DNA of 8,006 nucleotides from Sphingomonadales bacterium UBA658 (GCA_002299195.1 DBOA01000179.1:1-8006); one strand, 5' to 3'; shown: positions 1 to 6,380, numbered from the stretch's first letter. The notes: generated from the sequence alone by a model not told the origin. Numbers and translations are program-made.

Positions 1-402
1 TCTGAATGGATTTTGGTTGATCAAGAAATGATCAACAAATTTGCAGATGCAACCGGTGACCACCAGTTCATCCATATCAATGAAGAAATGGCCAAGATGA
101 CACCGTTCGGTGGCACCATTGCGCATGGATTTTTGACCCTGTCGCTCTTTCCCGTACTCAGCGCGAAGTCCGATTGTCCCAAAATCGAAGGCGTCAAAAT
201 GGGCGTCAATTATGGTGGCAACAAAACGCGTTTTCTGGCGCCTGTTCGCTCCGGCAAGCGGGTGCGCGGGCATTTCAAGCTTCTGGAACTCGTTGAAAAG
301 CGCCCTGGCCAATGGCAGCAGACGCTTGAGTTCACCGTCGAGATTGAGGGTGAAGACAAACCAGCACTTCAGGCTGAATGGATCAGCCAGTTTTTCGTAT
401 AA
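1..402 (+). CDS. MaoC-family dehydratase (enoyl-CoA hydratase type), 5'-partial
   Basis: The frame is open from base 1 to the TAA at 400-402, so the true start lies upstream; the TTG at 13 is only an internal codon. The 133 visible residues open with SEWILVDQEMINKFADATGD, typical of the N-terminal part of MaoC/NodN-like single hot-dog proteins (about 150 aa), so roughly 15-20 residues should be missing. The hydratase signature is visible as GDHQFIH: Asp20 and His25 of the visible part have the D-x4-H spacing of the catalytic pair of (R)-specific enoyl-CoA hydratases. The segment FGGTIAHGFLTLSL matches the family's central helix region. Such enzymes reversibly hydrate trans-2-enoyl-CoA to 3-hydroxyacyl-CoA in the cytoplasm. 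A thiolase follows after 24 nt, which supports a role in acyl-CoA turnover. The substrate is unknown; it resembles NodN-like MaoC proteins more than classical PhaJ. Confidence 0.88.
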   Translation, partial: SEWILVDQEMINKFADATGDHQFIHINEEMAKMTPFGGTIAHGFLTLSLFPVLSAKSDCPKIEGVKMGVNYGGNKTRFLAPVRSGKRVRGHFKLLELVEKRPGQWQQTLEFTVEIEGEDKPALQAEWISQFFV

Positions 403-426
403 TTTTTAATTCAAGGAACCATTACC

Positions 427-1605
427 ATGCGTGACGCAGTAATCGTATCAACCGCCCGTACCGCCATCGGCAAAGCCTATCGCGGTGGATTTAACGCAAC
501 GCTCGGGCCAACGCTCGGCAGCTATTCATTGAAGGCCGCTGTGGAGCTTGCTGGCATTGAAGGCGGCGAAATTGATGACGTCCTTTGGGGCTCCGCGCTT
601 CAGCAAGGCACACAGGGCGGTAACCTTGCACGTCAGGTTGCGTTGCGCGCTGGCCTGCCGATTTCTGTTTCGGGCATGACCATGGATCGCCAATGTTCGT
701 CGGGCCTGATGTCGATCGCAACGGCAGCCAAACAAATCATCGTCGACAATGTCGATGTGATGGCAGCTGGTGGTCAGGACTCGATCTCATTGGTGCAAAC
801 CAAGGAAATGCGCGTTCAGGCCGACCCTGCATTGGTTGCCATGCACAATTCGATTTACATGCCGATGCTTCAAACCGCTGAAGTCGTCGCAAAGCGTTAT
901 AACATCAGCCGCGATGCGATGGACGAATACGCCCTGCAATCGCAGCAGCGCACCGCCGCTGGTCAAGCAGCCGGTTATTTCGATGCTGAAATCGTTCCTG
1001 TGACCACAATGATGAATGTCGTGAACAAGGAAACGGGCGAAGTTAGCCAGAAAGAAGTCACCATTGCCAAGGATGAAGGCAATCGCGCCGATACGCAGCT
1101 CGCAGGTTTGCAATCGCTTCAGCCCGTGCTTGGTCCAGACATGACCATCACGGCCGGTAACGCCAGCCAGTTGTCCGACGGTTCTTCGGCGTCGATATTG
1201 ATGGAAGCCAAGGTTGCCGAGAAAAAGGGCCTGAACCCGCTTGGCCGTTATGTAGGCATGGCCGTTGCAGGCACAGAGCCAGACGAAATGGGCATTGGCC
1301 CCGTATTCGCAATTCCAAAATTGCTGCAGCGCTTTGGTCTGAAGATGGACGACATCGGCATCTGGGAATTGAACGAAGCATTTGCTGTTCAAGTTCTGTA
1401 CTGCCGCGACAAGCTTGGCATTCCAAACGAGTTGCTGAACGTCAATGGCGGATCAATCTCGATCGGTCACCCATATGGTATGACGGGCGCACGTTGCGTC
1501 GGCCATACATTGATCGAAGGCAAGCGCCGCGGTGCGAAATATGGCGTCGTCACGATGTGCGTTGGCGGCGGCATGGGCGCAGCCGGCCTTTTTGAAATCT
1601 TCTAA
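427..1605 (+). CDS. Thiolase (acetyl-CoA C-acyltransferase / acetyltransferase)
   Basis: This 392-aa cytoplasmic enzyme is full length for the thiolase family (about 390 aa). It either cleaves 3-ketoacyl-CoA with CoA or condenses two acyl-CoA molecules. The nucleophilic cysteine is Cys90 in DRQCSSG. Asn316 lies in NEAFAVQ, His348 in GGSISIGHPYG and the acid/base Cys378 in CVGGGMG. These agree closely with the Zoogloea-type Cys89/His348/Cys378 arrangement, so the enzyme should be active. The ATG at 427 has AAGGA at 413-417, nine nt upstream. It sits 24 nt after the MaoC-type gene and 20 nt before the ABM gene, so co-transcription is likely. Whether it works in degradation (FadA-like) or biosynthesis (PhaA-like) cannot be told from sequence. 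The NEAFAVQVLYCRDKLGIP stretch resembles the acyltransferase subgroup that lies next to acyl-CoA dehydrogenases and MaoC proteins. Confidence 0.95.
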   Translation: MRDAVIVSTARTAIGKAYRGGFNATLGPTLGSYSLKAAVELAGIEGGEIDDVLWGSALQQGTQGGNLARQVALRAGLPISVSGMTMDRQCSSGLMSIATAAKQIIVDNVDVMAAGGQDSISLVQTKEMRVQADPALVAMHNSIYMPMLQTAEVVAKRYNISRDAMDEYALQSQQRTAAGQAAGYFDAEIVPVTTMMNVVNKETGEVSQKEVTIAKDEGNRADTQLAGLQSLQPVLGPDMTITAGNASQLSDGSSASILMEAKVAEKKGLNPLGRYVGMAVAGTEPDEMGIGPVFAIPKLLQRFGLKMDDIGIWELNEAFAVQVLYCRDKLGIPNELLNVNGGSISIGHPYGMTGARCVGHTLIEGKRRGAKYGVVTMCVGGGMGAAGLFEIF

Positions 1606-1625
1606 GAACGAAACGGAGCAGCCGC

Positions 1626-1919
1626 ATGTCAGCTATTGGTGTCATCGCAACTTTAACCGTCGCCGACGGCAAAAACGAAGCCTTTGAGGCGGTGTTTGCG
1701 GAGCTTGCGGCTGCCGTTCGGGCCAATGAACCGGGGAACGTATTTTATACGCTCACCCGGTCTCGGTCCAACCCACAGGTGTACAAAGTGCTGGAGCAAT
1801 ATGTCGATCAGGACGCGCTCACGGCACATGGCGGTAGCGACTATTTTAAGGCCGCTGGCCCAAAGCTTGGCGCATGCCTCGCGGGCGCACCTGAGATCGA
1901 GTATCTCGACGCGTTATAA
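1626..1919 (+). CDS. Small ABM-fold (putative quinol) monooxygenase-like protein
   Basis: This 97-aa protein has the antibiotic-biosynthesis-monooxygenase (YgiN-like) pattern. A beta strand SAIGVIATLTV is followed by the helix FEAVFAELAAAVRANEPGN, then FYTLTRSRSNPQVYKVLEQYVDQDALTAH with the usual E-x-Y-x-D...H arrangement. A final helix DYFKAAGPKLGACL and the strand EIEYLDAL complete it. Family members are dimeric ferredoxin-like barrels that oxidise quinols or aromatic compounds without a cofactor; others bind ligands or have no known activity. The ATG at 1626 is preceded by GGAG at 1615-1618 and lies 20 nt after the thiolase stop, so it is probably the last gene of that operon. Its place in an acyl-CoA operon is noteworthy and its substrate is unknown. 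Family confidence is high; the monooxygenase activity is only an inference. Confidence 0.85.
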   Translation: MSAIGVIATLTVADGKNEAFEAVFAELAAAVRANEPGNVFYTLTRSRSNPQVYKVLEQYVDQDALTAHGGSDYFKAAGPKLGACLAGAPEIEYLDAL

Positions 1920-2039
1920 AGCTTAAAACCTCTATTGGGCCGTGAACGCATAAATCTCACCTTCGCGGTTTGAGGCCATTTTGTTCAGTGCAAGGAATTT
2001 TCCTTCATTCCTGTCGCTGTTATTCCCGCATGTGCATAC

Positions 2040-2104
2040 CCTCTGCGTCCTCTGCGCCTCTGCGTGCAAAACGGACTCGCGCAGAGGCGCAGAGGACGCA
2101 GAGG
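2040..2104. repeat. Long perfect inverted repeat built from CTCTGCG heptamers
   Basis: The left arm 2040-2064 is perfectly complementary to the right arm 2080-2104: 25 bp, with a 15-nt loop at 2065-2079. Each arm contains three copies of a heptamer. CTCTGCG occurs at 2041, 2050 and 2058, and its complement CGCAGAG at 2080, 2088 and 2097, giving 8-9 nt spacing. No T-run follows on either strand, so it is not a canonical intrinsic terminator, although such a stem could still halt transcription or protect 3' ends. From memory, CTCTGCG/CGCAGAG-rich palindromes are dispersed in intergenic DNA of many bacteria, including sphingomonads. Confidence 0.92.
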
Positions 2105-2114
2105 TAAACATTCC

Positions 2115-2155
2115 CCACTTCGTCACCCTGAACGTGTTTCAGGGTGACGAAGTGG
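2115..2155. repeat. Second inverted repeat with 18-bp arms (REP-like)
   Basis: The arm 2115-2132 is perfectly complementary to 2138-2155, around a 5-nt loop at 2133-2137. The core CACCCTGAA...TTCAGGGTG resembles a dispersed extragenic palindrome that I recall as very common in sphingomonad genomes; the copy number here cannot be checked. It begins only 10 nt after the first palindrome, between convergent genes. It could act as a bidirectional terminator or transcript-end stabiliser, but it has no U-tract. Confidence 0.92.
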
Positions 2156-2310
2156 AAGGATGACGGCCCGCAACGTCCGCCGCAACATGGCAGCTTTCAT
2201 CGGCAAATATGGGCAGCAACGCGCGCAATGATAAATTGACCATCGACGGGCCAGCGTTCAACGGTGGCAGTGATGTGCAATGTCATAAACGCAACATGGC
2301 ACCAATGGCC

Positions 2311-3546
2311 CTAGCCATTGTGGCTGACAATCCAGTCTTCCACGACAGGTGCAATTTTTTCGCGCCATTTGCTGCCGTTGAAGATGCCATAATGGCCAAC
2401 TTCAGGCGCCATATGATATTTTTTGAGCGCATCAGGCAAAGCGGTCGCAATGTTGAGCGCGGCTTTGGTTTGCCCAAGGCCGCTGATGTCGTCCCGCTCA
2501 CCTTCAATAGCCAGCAGACCGATGTCCGTAATCGCACCGGGATCAACAAGCTTACCGCGATAGTTGAATTCGCCCTTGGGCAACAAATGACGCTGGAATA
2601 CGGTATCTACGGTCTGCAGATAAAATTCCGCCGTCATGTCGCAGACGGATCGATATTCGTCGTAAAATTCTTTGTGCCGATCCGCGCTTTCGCCATCGCC
2701 TTTGACGAGGTCGGAGAACATCGACCAATGGCTGACCATATGGTTGCCCAAATTCATCGACATAAAGCCCGAAAGCTGCAGAAAACCGGGATATACCCGC
2801 CGTCCCGACCCTTTATAATATGGCGGGACGGTCGCAATGACATTTTGTACGAACCATTCATGTGGGCGGCGTGTGGCGTGGTCGTTGACCGCCGTCGGCG
2901 CTTCGCGGGTGTCGATTGGACCGCCCATCATCGTCAAGGTGCGTGGCCGCAACGGATGGTCCTTCGCGCTCATCACCGCAGCAGCGGCATAAGCCGGGAC
3001 CGAAGGCTGACATACCGCCAACATATGGGCACCGCGTCCGCCGGCATCGGGGCCGGTGAATTCAAGCCATTCGATGAGATAATCGATGTAGGTTTCAAGA
3101 TCGAAACCGCCGCCCGTCAACGGCACATCACGCGCATCTTTCCAATCGGTGATATAGACATCATGCGTTGGGATCATGCGCTCGACCGTTCCGCGCAACA
3201 GCGTCGCGAAATGGCCGGACATAGGCGCGCAAATGAGCAACCGGGGCTTCGCGCTGCTGCCTTCATAAACGAACCGCTTCAGCTGTCCAAAGGGCTTGCG
3301 CGCCAGATTCTCTTCTTGAACCGGCAACGTCTTGCCATCGACAATAACGCTGTCCAATCCGAATGCTGGCTTTCCACGCGGCAAAACCGAATGTGCGAAA
3401 ACATCCAAAGCCGACGCCGCGATGGGTGCAAGACCGCCCACGCTAAATGGCCCGGTGAAATTCTTGAGCACATCTGCCTGCGCCTGCGCAATTTTTCCCG
3501 CACCTGCTAACCAGCTCCGTTGTATATCATAACCGGTATAAAGCAT
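2311..3546 (-). CDS. phaZ: Intracellular polyhydroxyalkanoate depolymerase
   Basis: This 411-aa protein is of usual length for intracellular PHA/PHB depolymerases, alpha/beta-hydrolase enzymes that act on native amorphous granules and release 3-hydroxyacyl units. The N-terminus MLYTGYDIQRSWLAG matches the family's MLYxxYExxRA start. The nucleophile is Cys179 in AVCQPSVPA, a cysteine in place of the lipase-box serine, as in the Ralstonia-type enzymes. The acid is Asp352 or Asp353 in EGERDDISG, and the base is His385 in VGHYGIFNG. This resembles the Cys183/Asp355/His388 triad I recall for PhaZa1. I start at the ATG 3546-3544 because AAGGA lies 6 nt upstream; an in-frame TTG two codons earlier would abut that site. 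There is no signal peptide, as expected for a cytoplasmic enzyme. It is divergent from the ABC exporter and convergent with the thiolase operon. Confidence 0.95.
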   Translation of the reverse strand: MLYTGYDIQRSWLAGAGKIAQAQADVLKNFTGPFSVGGLAPIAASALDVFAHSVLPRGKPAFGLDSVIVDGKTLPVQEENLARKPFGQLKRFVYEGSSAKPRLLICAPMSGHFATLLRGTVERMIPTHDVYITDWKDARDVPLTGGGFDLETYIDYLIEWLEFTGPDAGGRGAHMLAVCQPSVPAYAAAAVMSAKDHPLRPRTLTMMGGPIDTREAPTAVNDHATRRPHEWFVQNVIATVPPYYKGSGRRVYPGFLQLSGFMSMNLGNHMVSHWSMFSDLVKGDGESADRHKEFYDEYRSVCDMTAEFYLQTVDTVFQRHLLPKGEFNYRGKLVDPGAITDIGLLAIEGERDDISGLGQTKAALNIATALPDALKKYHMAPEVGHYGIFNGSKWREKIAPVVEDWIVSHNG

Positions 3547-3552
3547 CTGCAA

Positions 3553-3557
3553 TCCTT
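3553..3557 (-). promoter_or_regulatory. Ribosome binding site of phaZ (decides the start)
   Basis: The minus strand reads AAGGA here, 6 nt before the ATG at 3546. An upstream in-frame TTG (3552-3550) is directly adjacent to it, too close for initiation, so the ATG is preferred. Confidence 0.75.
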
Positions 3558-3619
3558 AGATTTCCGTCTTTCTGCCCCGAAAAATAGGGCATTCTTGTCG
3601 AATCCATAAGCGTTTATTG

Positions 3620-3631
3620 TGCATTGCACCA
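3620..3631 (+). promoter_or_regulatory. PhaR-like operator candidate upstream of phaZ
   Basis: The sequence TGCATTGCACCA contains the short dyad GTGCA-T-TGCAC (3619-3629). It fits the degenerate TGCRNYGCASMA consensus that I recall for PhaR, the PHA-granule-sensing repressor of rhizobia. It lies 74-85 nt upstream of the phaZ start codon, in the divergent phaZ/ABC-exporter spacer. No clear -35/-10 pair can be assigned to either gene, so whether it overlaps a promoter is not visible. The assignment is inference from one motif match. Confidence 0.4.
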
Positions 3632-3698
3632 TAGAAAAAGGCATCGGCATCATCTGTCGCGCATTGTTCCCGCTTCGGCGCACTGCTAGGCGGATGAA

Positions 3699-5504
3699 AT
3701 GACGAACGAAATTTCCGACATCCCAACAACGCCTACAGCCGACGCCATTGAAGCGCCTGTCGTAAAACAAAAGCCTAATTTTGCCAGCTTGCGGATGATC
3801 GGGCATTTTACGATCAAATACCCACGACAGATTGCATATGCGCTTCTCGCGCTCATCGGGGCAGCGTCATCGACACTGGCTATCCCATATGGCCTGCGGC
3901 TGATTATTGATGAGGGCTTTGCGAAAAATGGCGGCGACCCCGCGCCATATTTTTATCTGTTGCTGGGCATTGTCGTCGTCATCGGTGTTTCGACAGCATT
4001 CCGTTTTTACTTTGTCAGCTGGTTGGGCGAACGCGTCGTCGGCGACATCCGCGTTGCCGTTCAAAGCAACTTGCTGCGGCTTGCACCGCGCTTTTTTGAA
4101 GAGAATAGGCCCGGCGAAATCGCGAGCCGGATGACCGCAGATACGGCGATTATCGAACAAATTGTTGGCACCACAGTGTCCGTTGCGTTGCGGAATATCT
4201 TTATCGGCATCGGCGGCGTGACATTGCTTTTTGGCTTGGCTCCCAGTCTGACCATTTGGCTTTTGGCGGGCATTCCGGTTGTTGTTCTGCCAATCGTCTT
4301 TCTCGGTCGGCGGCTGGAAAAGGCTTCGCGCACCAGCCAAGATAATGTCGCCAGCGTGGGCACCATCATTTCCGAAGCCCTTGGCGCAATCAAAATCGTT
4401 CAGGCATTTGGTCAAGAAACGCGTGAGGGCGTCAGATTTGCCGACGCCGTCGAGGGCACATTTGCAGCCGCGAAAAAGCGTATACGGATACGCGCGTTCC
4501 TGACAGCGTTGGTCATGGCGCTCATTTTCGGCGGCATCACGCTGCTGGTGTGGGAAGGCACGGACCAAGTCAAAGAAGGTGTTATATCCTCCGGCACTTT
4601 GTTCGCCGTAGTGCTCTATGGCGCACTTGTCGCCGGATCCTTCGGCGCATTGACCGAAGTATATGGGGACCTTGTGCGCGCATCGGGCGCGGCTTCGCGG
4701 TTGGCAGAGTTGCTGCATGAAGTACCCGAAATTGCGCCGCCCGCCAGCCCGGTTATCATGCCACCAGCGCGCGGTCAGCTTGAGTTTCAGCATGTCCGGT
4801 TCCGCTATCCTACCCGACCCGAAGTTGCTGCGCTTGACGATTTCAGCCTGAAGATTTCCCCCGGAGAGACAGTCGCGGTTGTCGGGCCATCAGGCGCCGG
4901 CAAGTCGACTTTGTTCCAGCTTGCTGAACGTTTTTATGACCCAGAAACCGGCACCATCCGCATTGATGGCGTGGCTTTGACCAGTGCCGACCCAGCCGAA
5001 TTCCGCCAGCGCATTGCCCTGGTTCCGCAAGACACCGTTTTATTCGCCGCCTCTGCGCGGGACAATTTGCGCTACGGTCATTGGCTGGCTGACGATTCCG
5101 CGATTTGGGCAGCAGCAGAGCAAGCGAATGCCGCGGAGTTTTTGCGTGCCTTGCCAGAGGGCCTGGACACGTTTTTGGGCGAGAGCGGTGCGCGTCTGTC
5201 TGGTGGCCAGCGGCAGCGCCTTGCGATTGCCCGCGCGCTGCTGCGCGATGCCCCAATCCTGTTGCTCGACGAAGCAACCAGTGCGCTGGATGCCGAAAGC
5301 GAACGCCTTGTTCAGGACGCGCTTGAACGCCTCATGGTTGGCCGCACGACCATCGTCATTGCCCACCGTCTGGCGACCGTACGTTCGGCCGACCGCATCA
5401 TTGTGATGGACCAAGGTAAGATTGTTGAAGAAGGCGACCATACGACACTGAGCGCGGCAGGCGGCCTCTATTCGCGTTTGGCCAGCCTGCAGTTTGACGC
5501 TTAA
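3699..5504 (+). CDS. ABC half-exporter, permease fused to ATPase (MsbA-related)
   Basis: This 601-aa inner-membrane protein has one transmembrane domain and one nucleotide-binding domain, the usual half-exporter layout; two copies should form the transporter. A Thr/Ala/Pro-rich soluble tail (about 1-30) precedes six hydrophobic segments near 45-66, 84-106, 157-180, 183-203, 266-286 and 298-320. The ATPase is complete: Walker A GPSGAGKST (396-404), Q-loop Gln444, signature LSGGQ (500-504), Walker B ILLLDE with Asp524 and Glu525, and H-loop His556. It resembles the alphaproteobacterial MsbA-related family (TIGR02204-like), kin to lipid A flippases and multidrug exporters. The substrate is unknown; no lipid A genes lie beside it. 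The ATG at 3699 has only a weak AGGCGG upstream (3688-3693). An ATG AAA TGA mini-frame at 3694-3702 overlaps the start. The stop overlaps that of the convergent DUF1465 gene. Confidence 0.94.
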   Translation: MTNEISDIPTTPTADAIEAPVVKQKPNFASLRMIGHFTIKYPRQIAYALLALIGAASSTLAIPYGLRLIIDEGFAKNGGDPAPYFYLLLGIVVVIGVSTAFRFYFVSWLGERVVGDIRVAVQSNLLRLAPRFFEENRPGEIASRMTADTAIIEQIVGTTVSVALRNIFIGIGGVTLLFGLAPSLTIWLLAGIPVVVLPIVFLGRRLEKASRTSQDNVASVGTIISEALGAIKIVQAFGQETREGVRFADAVEGTFAAAKKRIRIRAFLTALVMALIFGGITLLVWEGTDQVKEGVISSGTLFAVVLYGALVAGSFGALTEVYGDLVRASGAASRLAELLHEVPEIAPPASPVIMPPARGQLEFQHVRFRYPTRPEVAALDDFSLKISPGETVAVVGPSGAGKSTLFQLAERFYDPETGTIRIDGVALTSADPAEFRQRIALVPQDTVLFAASARDNLRYGHWLADDSAIWAAAEQANAAEFLRALPEGLDTFLGESGARLSGGQRQRLAIARALLRDAPILLLDEATSALDAESERLVQDALERLMVGRTTIVIAHRLATVRSADRIIVMDQGKIVEEGDHTTLSAAGGLYSRLASLQFDA

Positions 5505-5950
5505 AAAGAGGCGCGCAAACGGTCGCGCATGGCATGTGGTTCCGACGCCTGCGGAACAGGGGCGCGCATTTTCTCACTGAACCGTTGAAGCCGGTCATAT
5601 AATTCTTCGCTCGCGCCGATCAGCGCTTGCGTCTCTGGGGGAAATTGCAACACCAGCGGCCCATCGCTGGCGGGCGCATAGCCCAGATTGTTGGTTTCGT
5701 TTCGCGCTTCGCTCTCGGTTATTTCGCCAGCGCGCAATGCCTTTTGGTTCAACAACCACGCAATGCTGTGCATCAGACGCGTGGTGACCTTGAGAGACTC
5801 GCAGGAGAAAGCGACCGAAATCTCTGGAGACAAATGCCCCGCATCAAAACTGCGGTCAAAACAGGCGCGCGCTTCATCGGCGAGCAGCATCGCGTCTGTG
5901 TACAGAGAATCCACTAATAATGGGGTCAGTTCAAGTTGTGCGTTGCGCAT
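5501..5950 (-). CDS. DUF1465 family protein
   Basis: This 149-aa soluble protein is predicted to be mostly helical, with no signal peptide or membrane segment. It matches my recollection of DUF1465, a conserved alphaproteobacterial family without assigned chemistry. Recognisable parts are the N-terminal LVDSLYTDAMLLADEARACFD, the central ESLKVTTRLMHSIAWLLNQKAL and EITESEARNET, and the C-terminal LYDRLQRFSEKM. No catalytic motif is visible. An in-frame TAA lies three codons upstream of the ATG at 5950, so this is the longest possible start, although no good Shine-Dalgarno sequence precedes it. It is convergent with the ABC exporter and their stop codons overlap. Its upstream side faces the end of a YdcH-family gene, 124 nt away, in the same orientation. 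Family confidence is moderate to high; function is unknown. Confidence 0.82.
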   Translation of the reverse strand: MRNAQLELTPLLVDSLYTDAMLLADEARACFDRSFDAGHLSPEISVAFSCESLKVTTRLMHSIAWLLNQKALRAGEITESEARNETNNLGYAPASDGPLVLQFPPETQALIGASEELYDRLQRFSEKMRAPVPQASEPHAMRDRLRASF

Positions 5951-5992
5951 GCGCTTTTATGGCACGGCGTTCGACCAGATGTTAGTGGAAAC

Positions 5993-6017
5993 GATAATAT
6001 GGCGGCAACATATTGTC
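5993..6017 (-). promoter_or_regulatory. Dyad and weak promoter-like sequence upstream of DUF1465 gene
   Basis: Arms 5993-6001 and 6009-6017 are complementary at 8 of 9 positions around a 7-nt spacer. On the minus strand the dyad starts at the GACA of a CTGACA (-35-like) and ends over TATTAT (14-nt spacing) or TATCGT (17-nt spacing). It ends about 43 nt before the DUF1465 start codon. A repressor site overlapping the promoter would look like this, but the promoter match is weak. Confidence 0.3.
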
Positions 6018-6074
6018 AGCGTACCGATATGGAACAATCATCGCGCAATTGTAAATGTTTGGGACGGTAACGGG

Positions 6075-6272
6075 TCAGGCGATAATGTCGGGCACCAGCT
6101 GATCTTCAAGACGCATGATTCGGTCTTTCAATATCAGCTTCTTCTTTTTCAGACGTGCAATCTGAAGCTGATCAACGACCGGCTGCATGGTCAGCGCCGT
6201 AATGGCATCATCCAAATCGCGATGTTCAATCTTCAGTTGTTCCAGCTGCTGCTGGTAGCCGTCGTCGTTCAT
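6075..6272 (-). CDS. YdcH/DUF465 family protein (65 aa)
   Basis: This small acidic-basic helical protein shows the DUF465 pattern: a first helix QQQLEQLKIEHRDLDDAITAL, a short turn with Pro31 (QPVVDQ), and a second helix LQIARLKKKKLILKDRIMRLEDQL ending in VPDIIA. This is a helical hairpin or coiled coil. The family is widespread in proteobacteria and has no settled function. I choose the ATG at 6272: the product then has the usual length of about 65 aa, and a purine-rich GAAGGGGG lies just upstream. The frame stays open to a GTG at 6350, and an in-frame ATG at 6323-6321 would add 17 residues, but the added sequence is not family-like to my eye. It is divergent from a second DUF465 gene at 6442. 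Paralogy is inferred from the shared LKKxKLxLKD core. Confidence 0.85.
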   Translation of the reverse strand: MNDDGYQQQLEQLKIEHRDLDDAITALTMQPVVDQLQIARLKKKKLILKDRIMRLEDQLVPDIIA

Positions 6273-6367
6273 GCCCCCTTCTAACCAGAGTCGCGCAAAC
6301 AAGTCATCGTTAAAAGCGGGCATGATTGCAGGCTCATGTTTCTGGTGCACGCCAAACGCAAAATTAT

Positions 6368-6380
6368 CGCGAGACTCGCG
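6368..6380. promoter_or_regulatory. Perfect CGCGAG-A-CTCGCG dyad between divergent YdcH genes
   Basis: A 13-nt perfect dyad (6-bp arms, 1-nt centre) sits in the 169-nt region between the two divergent starts. It includes a GANTC site at 6373-6377; further GANTC sites lie at 6417-6421 and 6288-6292. GANTC is the target of the cell-cycle methylase CcrM in alphaproteobacteria. The symmetry suggests a dimeric regulator site; which one is unknown. Confidence 0.35.

Larger units (their letters stand above)
1920..2310. other. 391-nt non-coding gap between convergent genes
   Basis: No convincing gene lies here. The interval separates the + strand ABM gene from the - strand phaZ gene. It contains two long inverted repeats (2040-2104 and 2115-2155). 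Small open frames across it on both strands are just translations of the palindromes. The flank 1932-2015 reads in one minus-strand frame as a protein-like C-terminus ending in EIYAFTAQ then TAG; it may be a gene remnant but is unsupported. I see nothing definable in 2156-2310. Confidence 0.7.

Noticed and set aside
787..1392. 201-aa minus-strand open frame inside the thiolase gene
   Set aside because: It is a codon-aligned antisense shadow of a thiolase with all active-site residues; the product is rich in His, Cys and Arg and unlike any family I know.
2040..2155. The two palindromes as ordinary rho-independent terminators
   Set aside because: Neither stem is followed by a T-run on either strand. 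A role in transcript ends stays possible but not as the canonical type.
1932..2163. Small open frames on both strands across the palindromes (64 aa minus, 60 aa plus)
   Set aside because: Most of the sequence is translated inverted repeat (for example HAEAQRTQRV), which gives similar peptides wherever the repeat occurs.
2209..3510. 433-aa plus-strand open frame opposite phaZ
   Set aside because: Its codons are exactly aligned with phaZ codons, so it stays open simply because phaZ avoids TTA, CTA and TCA codons. phaZ has a full catalytic triad and a ribosome site; this frame has no recognisable domain.
3547..3552. TTG at 3552-3550 as the phaZ start
   Set aside because: It directly abuts the AAGGA ribosome site, whereas the ATG two codons later has 6-nt spacing and gives the family-typical N-terminus.
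3573..3591. TGCCC...GGGCA hairpin in the phaZ leader as a riboswitch or attenuator
   Set aside because: It has only 5 bp around a 9-nt A/T-rich loop and no alternative pairing is visible.
3867..4793. 308-aa minus-strand open frame opposite the ABC exporter
   Set aside because: It has the same codon-aligned antisense register and a low-complexity Asn/Gln/Lys/Arg-rich product without domains. The plus strand encodes a complete exporter.
5688..6284. 198-aa plus-strand open frame spanning DUF1465 and the 65-aa YdcH gene
   Set aside because: It crosses two recognisable minus-strand genes and the gap between them, with no domain.
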